A stretch of 60,702 nt of DNA, from NCBI GenBank assembly GCA_025331125.1, contig JAOALB010000228.1, forward strand, positions 1 through 60,702, in the 5' to 3' direction. A program made the position numbers and the translations under genes. Below, piece after piece: positions 12,224-22,547 of the stretch. Each line of letters opens with the position of its first letter. The first letter of the stretch is position 1. This stretch comes from Mycogone perniciosa (Eukaryota; Ascomycota; Sordariomycetes; Hypocreales; Hypocreaceae). Below the pieces are notes generated by a model that did no database searches, was not told the origin of the DNA, and saw nothing but the letters and a program-made list of their open reading frames with translations.

Positions 12224-12613
12224 TGTAACGATCCGGGTAGGTTCCTAACAACCAAACCGAGGCGTGCAGGGTTTATGTTAGCAGAGAGGCTGGGTAGATC
12301 ACTAAGCAATAAGGTGTTGTCACAATTCTATAGAACAGGTGGTTCTGGCAAATGTACGTTGTTAACGACTGTCTAAGTAATTATGCTAAGGATCGTGACT
12401 TATCCAGTCTTATATACAAGAAGGGTACATCATGAGAGTGTATAGGATCACTTGGATCACGGTGATCGAGGTGATCATGGATCACTTCTGGGAAAGTGAT
12501 CCCTTTGTATGGATCACGATCAGGATCATGATCCTACATTCGATTGGCTGTGCTTGCTGAGGTTATTCCGTCTCGTCACGGGACTGGGTCCTTGACAAGG
12601 TCGGGTCGTGACA
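12224..12613. repeat. Solo LTR, copy 2
   Basis: The copy begins TGTAACGATCCGGG and ends GGTCGGGTCGTGACA. It aligns with the copies at 357-762 and 55792-56201, including the CGTGACTTATCCAGTCTTAT block and the cluster of GTGATC repeats. It is about 390 bp. Flanking pentamers CTTTC and GGCTC do not match, so either the duplication has decayed or the flank is recombinant. No internal retrotransposon coding sequence is present. Confidence 0.75.
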
Positions 12614-15351
12614 GGCTCTGTAAACCAGAAACAGCAATAAGCGGACCGCACCTGCCTGTCACCATAACAGTGTGCTACTAGTATACTGTGCAGCCAGTTC
12701 ACATCAAAGTTATAACATTTCTCGTTTACTGTATTGATATAGAGAGAACTAGCGTAGTTATTGCATGACAAATCTAAGTAAAAGTTAACATGAAACTGAG
12801 CTACTATAGCTTCACTAAAGCAAATTGCCACGACCCCTATAAGAGACTTAAGATATTTTATGGAGGTAAACTATAGCTGACTGTAGCAGTTCAAGTATCA
12901 GGCCTTTAATCTATTGGAAAACTGCTGATCGATTACTTACTATTGCTTGTGATGCTTATAGCACAGGGGATTTAATTATTATTTGAAAGAGGAAGTAGTG
13001 AAGGTTAAAAGAGCGAATATATATGCTTATCTATTGCTTAGGGAGAAGGAAGAAGAAACAAGACGTCAGCAGGGGATAGACAGGGTTTATATAAGCCATC
13101 TGCACATAATGAGTAACTTTATTATTGCCTTGTAGATCGGACGGACCTCCAAGGCTATCTATCGTGTTGCGATGGAAGCGATCGTCGGAGTGTTGTGTTT
13201 TAATAGCGGCTCTTCCTATCGCCGATCCCTGCCAGAAACATTTAATCGCCTTTTTGAATGCCCCCCCTTGTATCTGACATGAATACTAGTGCGGAATACC
13301 TTCGGCATTTCGCTGGCGGGATATCCCTGCCGGTGGGGAGGCGCATCTCCACCGATATGAATTTAATATCTATTAGAAGCTCAGCTACGAAGTATAGTAG
13401 TGTCGGATAACAAGGATCTTGGTGTTGGAATGTTAATTAAAAGAGGTGGAATGAGGAGGATGAAAACAACAGGGACTGGGAATGTGGCCAACCTCTTTGA
13501 CCACTCATATATGACGGAAACGGGCATTCCAATTGATATAAGAAGACTGAAGAAGAACCAGTTAGGAACGAAGAATCAATCAATACAATATTGTATCGTA
13601 TGCTCGTTGCCATAAGAATTCGCTGATAAACATAACTGTAGATTCCAACAAGTAGAGGCCGAAATAAGTATGCGTATGTTGTATGTATAGAAAGTTTCTG
13701 GGCACAGACTATGCATCTGGTTTCCGTAGCCGATATTTCTGTAAACACATAGCCTAACCGCGCTTTGTTAATATTTACCTAACTTTAGAAAACAACCTGC
13801 TAAGCTTTATTGTATAGTAGTGGATACAGCAGACAGTAGTCTGGTTTATACCCAGAGAGGTTTCGGCTGCTACTGTACTCATCAAGGTAACTAACTATAT
13901 TTGCGCGATATAAGTACTAGTCTTTCTTCTTGACGCTTCACTAGTCCACGTGCTACACTTCTCCTCTTATGCCTCCCCGTCTTATGTTCCGATGATTTGA
14001 CTGCACATGTCGGCTGACTGACAGTGTCTTTGCACCCGCTGCCATAAACCTCAAACTTGTCTCTTCTTCCTATTCGGAAGAATACTATAGCCTTGCCTTA
14101 TTCTTCCGTAACTCGAAATAAAGATTTCCGTCTTTCAGTATTTATTTTCTAGATTCTTATAGTACTACCGAGAACGGCAGAGCGCTTCCGTTTTAAACCG
14201 TTACGAATAGCAGCATCATAATACCGTCAAGCGGGAATAGGAGGAGACCTGCTTGGGGGTCCATGCAGTCCGTGAAGTTAATACAGGGCTGACGGAATAC
14301 AACTATTCGGCTATGTTATTGGTTCGGCACTCTCCGCACGGCTCATGCCGAGAACTATCGCTAAGTTGGTCGTAGTGGCTGCTTACGTCATGACGCCGTG
14401 AGCGGGAATGGGGGGAGAGGTGTGGGCGAATGCATGATCATTCTTGCGTTATGATGTTCTTGGGGTCCTTATTTTCATTCTGACCCAACAGTTTTTGGTT
14501 TCACATGTCATAGGCCGCATCTAGAATTTACGAGAATAGCGTAACTTACCGGCGTCGGCGTTTGAAAGAGCCGTTCAACTTCTCGGACTTTGCGGACCTT
14601 CTGAAGGTGATATCGAAGCAGCGCCACTATAAACATTAAAAAAGTATGACTGCGTATTAAATGTGAATAAAGATTTAACCTGTGGTTTTTTTTTATTGAG
14701 AAATTGTGACAATCCCTCACAGTCTGTAGAACGGCAACGCCAAGCTGAGTACTGCTAACACAGTTCAATGATATGCACCAAAATCCAAGTTTGACAAGCC
14801 GACACTAACGCCAACATGAATAAGACAAATCTAAAGCATGTTATGTATTTCCAAATCATGAATTTCGGTTGTGTTACGACACCTTGGTGTCGAGGCTGAA
14901 CACTGTAGTAGGCGTCATTGACTAGTCACAGTGTTGTCACAGAGCTGGAGATGGCGCACCTCTCATGATCAATACGAGCTGCACAGCAGCCCGTCATAAT
15001 TCCCTCTTGGTCAACCTGTATAGCGACTAGCAATATAGGGGCTGGCAACAGAGATGCTTCAGCTCCGAAGCCCTTGATTCTGGTTCATGATGAATATCTG
15101 ATCACGGATGTAGGGCTTCAGACGAAAGACCTGGAGGTTTTCTGGTATAACGCATGAGAAGCTTGGCAACCACGGCAAGCGAAGGCGTTCTCTTGTCATA
15201 TCCGACTTACACAACATACATGTCAAGGAGTACAGTCCTAACTAAAGGGACCCAGAGACCACCCTTTGAGGACCGTCAATCTCACTCTTGAGGTATTGGG
15301 CGAACATCCGCTGCACTCGATATCAAGCACATCAGTTCTGTATGTTTTGAG
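12614..15351. other. 2.7 kb without a recognisable gene
   Basis: Apart from the MITE derivative at 13651-13875, I find no gene. Open frames on both strands are short, without introns or family motifs. The DNA is moderately AT-rich. A small perfect hairpin (CGACACC-TT-GGTGTCG) lies near 14878-14893. The stretch just before 15352 does not show a clear promoter for the SpvB-like fragment. Confidence 0.4.
13651..13875. repeat. Tc1-type MITE, internally deleted
   Basis: The left end is AGTAGAGGCCGAAATAAGT and the right end TTTCGGCTGCTACTG followed by TA. These are inverted copies of each other and match the 46631-47089 and 19855-20314 elements. At about 225 bp it is half the length of those copies. 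The block containing ACGGCAAGAAACAGCCGAAAG is missing, so it is an internal-deletion derivative. The left terminal bases are degraded. Confidence 0.7.
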
Positions 15352-16095
15352 ATGGAGTCATTTCTCAAGACGCCCAACACGCGGCTCGTGGGCAGTGGCA
15401 TTGGGCCATTACCAAAAGCCCCGGAACTCCCTGGAGAGCGCAACGATGCCGCAAACAGCCTGAGCAGCAAGAGCTCCAATGGCCCTACTGCTCTCATGGA
15501 CGCACCAGAGAACAAGGCCAAGCAACTGCTGGAGTCCAAGATCCCACAACAACCTACCTTGTCGCTGCCAAAGGGTGGCGGAGCAATTCAGGGGATGGGA
15601 GAGAAAATCGAGGTAAATCCAAGCAACGGCACTGCTAGTCTTAGCATTCCCATCAAGGTCCCTGCGGGTCGTTCGGGCATGCAGCCGAATCTTGCCTTGA
15701 CCTACAACTCAGGGGTTGGCAACAGCGAATTTGGCCTTGGCTGGCGACTGTCGGGGGTCGAATCCATCACGCGCAAGACAAGCAAGGGGATACCGCAGTA
15801 CAATGACCATGGGACTGACGACGAAGCCGACGTATTTCTGCTGGCAGGTGCCGAGGACCTTGTACCGGTGTGGAAGCGTGGCGAGTCCGGCAGCGTGATC
15901 ACCGATGCCTCCGGCCGGCCAGTGCCAGATGAGGTCATGACCGACGGCTTCATGGTTCGGGTCTACGCTCCCCGTATCATCACCGATTTCAGCCGGATCG
16001 AGCGGTGGACCCGCCTTTCCGACCCTGATGACATGCACTGGCGAGTTGTGAGCACTGGAGATATAGTGTATCGAGATAGAGGAAAAGTAAGCTGA
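15352..16095 (+). pseudogene. SpvB / TcB-type toxin-complex fragment (N-terminal only)
   Basis: This 247-codon open stretch matches the N-terminal SpvB domain of bacterial insecticidal toxin-complex B components. Those are large proteins that form a shell enclosing a cytotoxic C-terminal part. Diagnostic phrases are LPKGGGAIQGMGEK near residues 77-90, the NGTASLSIPI strand, PNLALTYNSGVGN, FGLGWRLSGVESITRKT, and DVFLLAGAEDLVPV. Family members usually exceed 1,400 residues. Here homology stops near 16050 and the frame ends soon after, in sequence unlike the family, so everything downstream is lost. It has no introns and is flanked by transposons. This suggests horizontal transfer from bacteria followed by truncation. 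As it stands it cannot make a working toxin component. Confidence 0.75.
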
Positions 16096-16647
16096 GCAGG
16101 AATAGCTGGATTTCTAAGTACTAGTATTAACTTAAGCGATAAATGAAAGTTTTACGCGATTATCGCGCCTTTGAGATCAGCGGCAGCGGGCGCATACTCG
16201 TGGCGTTAAGATGCTTCGTCGTGTTATGTATAACTTTCTTTAATAAATTGGAAGAGTTAGAGCGCGCAGAGTAAAAGGCTGCAGCAGTGTTTATGCCAGG
16301 GTTAATATGGCGATGGCCCGTGGTTAGTCCGATAGGGGAATTGGTGCCGTGACAGCTATATATATAAAAGATACGTACTTACGCGCGCTTTACTACTTTA
16401 AGGTTTTTCTCAGCATTAAGGTTATAACGCCTTACTGCTTTGAGGTTTTTCTCAGCATTATGGTTTTAGTCTTTACTAAACATAGTAAAGTTAAAGTATA
16501 TATCCCTGTAGCTTTAAAAATAGCAACAAACTTAAATCTTTCATTATTAATTATAGAAAATAGCTATGAGGTTAAGAGTATATTTGTTAAAATGGTAGAT
16601 TTTTATAGATTTCTATAAGATTCAATTGTTATATAAAATTAAACCTT
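16096..16647. other. LINE 5' region and possible MITE end
   Basis: No intact gene is present. At about 16340-16354 the sequence GGTGCCGTGACA matches the right end of the small elements at 17641-17798 and 58289-58448. This suggests another degraded copy between the SpvB-like fragment and the LINE. The rest is AT-rich and probably the damaged 5' part of the LINE. Confidence 0.35.
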
Positions 16648-18815
16648 TTGTCCTTAACCCTTAGCCTAATCTTTTTATATACTAGGGAGTCTACTGTTAT
16701 CGATTTCCTCTGCTTATTAGCAGATATGATACGACAAGGCACGGCCCCGGGACCAGACCTATTGTGTGCAGCTAGGCTAGTAGCCCTTACTAAGCCAGAT
16801 GGGGGAATCAGACCTATAGCTATTGGCGATATAGTCTATAGAATAGCTATGAAGGCTATCTTGATATCTTCCTATAAGCCGGGAATGCTATTACCTAACC
16901 AGTTAGGCGTACAAACCCCAGGAGGCGTGGAACCAGCTATCTTCCTACTAGAAGACGCCATTTCGAACGGCAACCCCCAGAAAATAGCGAAAATAGCAGC
17001 CCTAGACCTAGCTAATGCTTTTAATTCTATTGGAAGAAAAGCTATAGCGGCCGCTATATCGAAATACGCCCCTACCTTTTACCGAGCAGCAGCCTGGGCC
17101 TATAATAGGCCCTCTATGCTAGTTACGGAAAATGGGGCTATTATCGCTTCTAGCGAAGGTGTTAGACAAGGAGACCCACTAGGACCGTTCCTATTCTCCT
17201 TAGCATTTCGACCAACACTCGAAGCCCTTATAGCTAAATTACCTAAAGCTATATTAGTTGCCTACCTTGACGACCTATATATCCTAGATAGGGATAGCCC
17301 GGAACCTATACTATCAAAGATAAAAGCCATCTTCCAAAAATCCCCTGTTTCCCTTAACCTAGCCAAAAGCAAGGAATATAGGGTTTCCGACTTACAGAAA
17401 ACAGGCCTAGCTGTATTAGGGACCTTTATAGGACCTAAATCAGCTAGGAAACGATTTCTAGACGGAAAAATACAGGTTTTTTCGGATATCCTAGGCAATT
17501 TACAGGGCTTACCTAAGCAATATAGCTTATTATTGCTTAAGGGAAGTATACACTTACTTCTTCGGCATTTACTAAAACAGCTAGATCCTAGCGGCTTAGA
17601 GACCCAATGGATAGTCCTAGATAACCTTATTAAAGACTATCACGGCACACGGAACAGCGGGTCAAGGTGATATCTTTGTTGTGCCTTGAACAAGGGAAGA
17701 AGCTATGAGAATGTGGTTCGAAGGTGTAGGACCAAGCCATCACGTGAGGACGCACGTGATGCTGATGAGTCATCAGAGGGCAGGTTTGGTGCCGTGACAA
17801 AGACTATATCCAAGAGCTAGCCGCTAGGGACCCTTTATATAAAGACCAACTCCAAGGCCTTAATGCCGACCTAATAGCTCTACCAGCTAAGGACAGCAGC
17901 CTAGGAATTCCTTTATATAGGGAATTAGCTGCTAAGATCTACCAAGCCGCTAAAGACGCTAGCAGACCGACTATAAATCGAATACTAGGTCAAACAGCAA
18001 GCCAGACAGCAAGCCAGACAGCAAGCCGGACTGATAGCCCTATAAAGACTGCTAAGGCTATCCTTATAGAAGCTAACCAGGAACGGCTAGCCCGGCTAAC
18101 AGCTACCCTAAACCTCTATTCCCATAAAGCTAGGCTAGAAAACGCTAGCTACCTTAGCCGTCAGTGGCTTCAGGTCCTACCAACGCAAAAACAGCTTATT
18201 ATAGCAGATCCCGAGCTTACAGAATCGCTAAGGAGCCGGCTCTTGCTACCAGCTAGGCCTACAGACCTACCCTGCAGCTACTGCGGAGACCAGGTTGCCT
18301 TAGGGCACGAGGATACCTGTAAAGCTGCTAATAGAAAGTGGACTATCCGTTATAACCAAGTTACCCGAGCAATCTATAACGCTTTATCTAGCCGGGCTAA
18401 CCTAGATGCGGAAATCGAACCTTTTATCAGCTCTACTACCCTTAATACTAGCCTAAGGGCCGACCTAGCTATTACCTTAGGAACTAGCCGTTACTATTAT
18501 GATATCTAAATAGTGGCTATTAATAAGGCATCAGCTAGGGAAGACCCGTATAGTACACTTACAGAGGCTGCCGAGGAAAAACGCCGGAAATACAGTGCCT
18601 TAGGTGCTTCTTTCAGGCCCTTTATCCTCTCAGCCGGCGGCCTTATGGAAAAGACAACCGCTAAACTCTATAAAGAGATACAGCAGCTTATTGGACCAAC
18701 AGCAGCTAAGTGGCTAGATGGGCTTATTGGGCTAACCCTATCTAAGACTAGGGCCCAATCGGCTGTCTCTATAGCTAAGGAAATCCCTAGGTCTAATAAC
18801 CGGTCGAAAGTCTAG
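16648..18815 (+). mobile_element. RLE-type LINE, reverse transcriptase and C-terminus
   Basis: This non-LTR retrotransposon encodes reverse transcriptase for target-primed reverse transcription. The RT core has DLANAFNSIG (first Asp), EGVRQGDPLGPFLF and the catalytic AYLDDLYI box, all within 16648-17640. A 158-bp MITE interrupts it after LIKDY, and the frame resumes at about 17808. Further on come a CCHC zinc finger (CSYCGDQVALGHEDTC, near 18272-18320) and a putative restriction-like endonuclease (RADLAI ... YYYDI). The zinc finger plus C-terminal nuclease points to the R2/R4-like RLE branch rather than Tad1. A TAA at 18507-18509 stands where Gln is expected. The N-terminal part of the RT is missing or too degraded to read. 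Confidence 0.75.
17641..17798. repeat. 158-bp MITE inserted in the LINE
   Basis: The element begins CACGGCACACGG and ends GGTTTGGTGCCGTGAC, with short inverted ends. The host sequence AAAGACTAT occurs on both sides (17632-17640 and 17799-17807), a target duplication of 6-9 bp. The exact boundary is ambiguous because of shared bases. Removing the insert joins the LINE frame as LIKDY-IQELAARDP. A related copy is at 58289-58448, with matching blocks such as TTGTTG.GCCTTG and CACGTGATG. Confidence 0.8.
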
Positions 18816-18823
18816 TCTAATAG

Positions 18824-19036
18824 CTTTTTTCCTATCTTTTCCTATCTTTTCCTTTATTCCCTTATTTTCCTTTATTTTCCTCTATTTTCCCTTTATCCTT
18901 ATTATCCTTTTATCTCCTTTATCCCCTTTATTTTCCTTTATTTTTCCTTTATCCTTTATCTTTATTATTCCTTTATCCCTACCACTTTTCCTATCTCTTT
19001 TATACTATCCTTTACTATAACTCCTATTTCCTAGAA
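18824..19036 (+). repeat. Pyrimidine-rich low-complexity tail
   Basis: About 200 bp of imperfect TTTTCCTTTAT-type repeats on the plus strand follow the LINE stop directly. This is either the LINE 3' untranslated tail or a simple repeat expanded from it. The opposite strand is a purine tract. Confidence 0.65.
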
Positions 19037-19221
19037 ATCATATAACACTCTCTCTCTATTAACACTCTTTTATTATGTAGTTAGCTAGATAACAGCAGGG
19101 CAGAACGGCCTAGGCAGCCAAATATAGCCTAACCAAACCTTAACCATTCTAGGCATAATTACCTAACGGGAAGCTATTTAGCTTACTTCAAGATGCGCGC
19201 CGATTTGTTCTTCATAGCAAA

Positions 19222-19815
19222 GTGGCAATCGAGATTGCTCCACTCCAAACATACTCATCTGCGCTTATATTCAGTCCTATGCAGAGCTTAATACGGAGAA
19301 TTTTCTATCAGGAGATTCCATTATGGATGCAAATCAGGCCTATTGAGGATAACTGGAGCCCTTGCGTCCACACGCTCGAGGGCCACAGCAACACGGTGTA
19401 TTCAGTGGCCTTCTCAGCAGGTAGCAAGCAGGTGGCCTCAGGATCGTCCGATAGCACAGTTAAGATCTGGGATATAGCTACAGGCGCGTGCGTCCAGACG
19501 CTCCATGTTGGCAGAGTGACTCAACTTTCATTCGATAAAAGGACGAACTCTCGCCTCTATACTAATCTTGGTGCTCTGGATCTGGATCTAGCGTCCAGTA
19601 TCGACATGCCACTAACTGAGACTTCTCTACAACCTGCTAGTCACTATGGCTGCGGTATCCACATCACTAGTATATGGATTGTGAAAGATGATAAGCCGAT
19701 GCTCTGGCTCCCACCGGCATATCGGCTATGGACTTCAGCTATGGCGGAATCGATGGTGGCTATTGGCTTCAGGTCAGGTCGTGTCTGGGTAATACAGTTC
19801 TCAGAGCAGGGTTAG
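19222..19815 (+). pseudogene. STAND/NLR-type WD40 C-terminal remnant
   Basis: The stretch encodes 197 residues. The start resembles the linker of fungal NACHT-WD40 proteins (ALIFSPMQSLIRRIF ... PLWMQIRP). Exactly one WD40 repeat follows: TLEGHSNTVYSVAFS with ASGSSDSTVKIWD. Then comes the non-repeat C-terminal tail (TNLGALDLD ... GFRSGRVWVIQFS). Full-length relatives have an N-terminal effector domain, a NACHT NTPase and many near-identical WD40 repeats. Here the NTPase is absent, apparently cut off by the LINE upstream, and the repeat array has collapsed to one unit. The family is a fungal self/non-self sensor type, but this copy cannot signal. Confidence 0.6.
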
Positions 19816-19854
19816 GTTCATACATAGCATAGATATCTCACCGTTTCATGATTA

Positions 19855-20314
19855 CAGTAGAGTGTGAAATAAGTGTCCGCGATTTGTCAATATATAAAGT
19901 TTCTGGGCACAGACTATACCCCTTAGCTCCATAGCCAATACTTCTGTAAGTGCAGTCTAACCGTACTTTCTTAACCTTTACCTAATATTACATAATACCC
20001 ATTTCGCTGTTGCTATATAGAGGGGAACGGCAAGAAACAGCCGAAAGCCGCTCTAATCTCTTTATTAGTAGAAAAATCTTTGGATTCATAAATGCTGTAT
20101 TATTAAGTTACTGTTTCTGACTTTTAAGAATAAGAAAGATCAAAATCTTAATATAGAACAGTAAAAAGCCATAAATGGCCGTTGTTAGGTTAAGGTTAAC
20201 GAATAACCTAATATGCGTTATTATGTAGTGCTAGCTACAGCAGGCAGCAGCCTGGTCCATGCTCAGAGAGTTTCTTAATATGTAAATTGCGGACACTCGT
20301 TTCGCACTCTACTG
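19855..20314. repeat. Tc1-type MITE, about 460 bp
   Basis: The element is flanked by TA on both sides (19853-19854 and 20315-20316). The left end CAGTAGAGTGTGAAATAAGT and the right end ACTCGTTTCGCACTCTACTG are inverted copies. The interior has ACGGCAAGAAACAGCCGAAAG and the AGCAGGCAGCAG.CTGGTCC block shared with other copies. It encodes no transposase, so it would depend on a Tc1/mariner-type transposase in trans. Confidence 0.85.
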
Positions 20315-20639
20315 TACGCCAATAGGCAAAAGAATAGGCTAATAATCGCATTTACAGCAATTATCATAACGGTACCAACTGTATATAAGGTAAACGTGCT
20401 CGGAACGTGACACCAGAAACCTTCTATATTGACAAATCGCAGACACTCGTTTTGGCCTCTACTGCAACATACTCTTCTAACCCATGCGTTAGCAATTGGA
20501 AGGAATTATGTTGTTTTCGCGCGGTCTTTGAGGTGCTGTTAGCTACCGCTTGGCTGTGAACAGCGATGCAGCGATTCTGTGCAATCATGACAGGACAGCT
20601 GAATGTTATCCCAAGCCGCCCTATTTTACCGACCCTAGT

Positions 20640-20971
20640 ATTACATAAAAACGTTTTCGCCATTGTTATACAGAAGGGAACGGCAAGAAACAGCCGAAAG
20701 CCGCTCTAAGCTCTGTATTAATAGAAAAGATTTTAGATCCATAGGTGCTGTGTTCTAAAATTGCTATTTCTGACATTTAAGAATAAGAAAGATCAAAATC
20801 TTAACATATAACGTTAAAAAGCCACAAATGGCTTTTGTTAGGCTAATGTTAACGAATAACTTGACAAACCTCATTCCATAGTACTAGTTACAGCAGGCAG
20901 CAGTCTGGTCCGTGCCCAGAGAGTTTCTAAACACTCAAATCGCGTATGTACACTCATTTCGCACTCTACTG
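20640..20971. repeat. Tc1-type MITE, left end missing
   Basis: The interior and right end match the 19855-20314 copy. The right end is CACTCATTTCGCACTCTACTG followed by TA at 20972-20973. The left terminal repeat is not found adjacent. An isolated terminal fragment in the same orientation as a right end (ACTCGTTTTGGCCTCTACTG, 20447-20466) lies between this and the previous copy. The cluster has therefore been rearranged. Confidence 0.7.
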
Positions 20972-20973
20972 TA

Positions 20974-22547
20974 ATAAGGGAAATCAACGAAACACAGACG
21001 TTTGGTGGGAGGCCCAAGAGAGTAGTAGGCATTAAATGTGCTATATAGATATATAGATGTATAGATTTTGGCTCCCCGGCTAATCACTTCTGAGCAGATG
21101 TCAATGTGCAATAAGCACCAATCTACGAAAACCTACATTGCTACTCATAGCTGCATTCTAATAATAAAAAGTTCAGATAGTTATTGTTGTATTATTAATT
21201 TTCATGCATCGAACTAATTAAATTGTAGAATGTCAGATCTAGTGCGTCATTCCAGATGCTGAACGTCCGAGAGACGGAGCATTCCTTCCTTGTGGTATTT
21301 TGCACAATCCCAGTTGGTGGTCAGGATTGAATATCACAAATGACACCCGCTATCTTACTCGTAAAATCCACTTCAGTATGACTTCTTATCTCGTACGATT
21401 TACAGCTAGAGCAGAAAGAAAATCGATGCCTGCCTTAACCTTGATGCATTCGCATCGAGGTTACTCAGATATGATCGGTACGCTACTCAATGAGTTGCAG
21501 TTGATGTGTACCAGGATGTATTCCTTGAATCATCAGGAATTCATTGGGCCGGACTCGTTTTTCGCTTCCTTCTTTTCCTGCTTTCTCTTTTCTTCCACTT
21601 TCCTGCCGCTTGGTACATATCAGCTGGGAGATGTGAGGGATAGCAAAGCGCGTCATTTCGTGCAGTTCAACCTAGGGTCTCGGCTTGATCGGAATATCTG
21701 CTCCTTGAGCGAGTAATACAGTATGTATATTTCTCCGGTAAGCATGATTCAAAATCTATGTTCAGATTACGACATAATTATACAGTACGAAGTACACAAT
21801 AGGGTGTCGTAGATTCAATAAACTTAGGTATTGTCTATCGCACCATAGCCACCCATGTACATACCAATACAAACAATATATTGCCAATATGACTACTGCC
21901 ATATTGTATTGTCACAACATATCAATGGACATTATTGTATCGTCACAATATGTCCAGGTGGCATATTATATCATATGTATTGCAATATACTGTTATATTG
22001 CCATATTATTAGCAACACTGAGCCCAGCACGTCCTTTGTCCCAGCAGTGAATTGGCCTTTGATCTCTACTTGTCCGGACTAGATAAGAGGTGGACGTTAA
22101 ATACTACTACTTCTACACTACTACTGCTAGACTAATATTTTTAAAAAGGCACGTCGTAGTTTTCTTATTAGACTCTCCGAGCCTCTCGTACTTGCAATGA
22201 CACGCCGTGGGCTTGTGATTGAAAGCGCCGAGGCCTATGAAAATACACCAGCTTTGATCATCAAAGCTCTCAACCAGCTCCTTAATTGTTACGGAGAAAA
22301 GGTAAGACATATGAATGTATCAATACATAGCTAGCTTCAAGGAAGGCTACTACCCGGCTTACGTAGTCAACCCGCCGATTAATATGCACGAGTTAATTTG
22401 GTTGTATTTCATCGAATTACAAGCAGCCCTTGGTACAGTAGTAGGTCGGAGGAAGGTAACAGAGAGTCGGACAGAAGGTCAAACAAAGATTGAATACAAG
22501 GTCAGATAAACCCTTTGTACTTGAATTCCTGATCATAATCATTCTGA
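20974..22547. other. Gene-poor AT-rich stretch
   Basis: A 138-codon open frame at 21300-21716 shows no domain, intron or family resemblance, and I do not accept it as a gene. At 21860-22020 there is an AT-rich block of repeated half-palindromes (CAATATG ... CATATTG, and two versions of a TATTGTCACAA motif). Nothing else is recognisable. Confidence 0.4.

Noticed and set aside
22090..22140. Telomere-like CTACTACT repeat
   Set aside because: The short CTACTACT run is irregular and not the fungal TTAGGG repeat.
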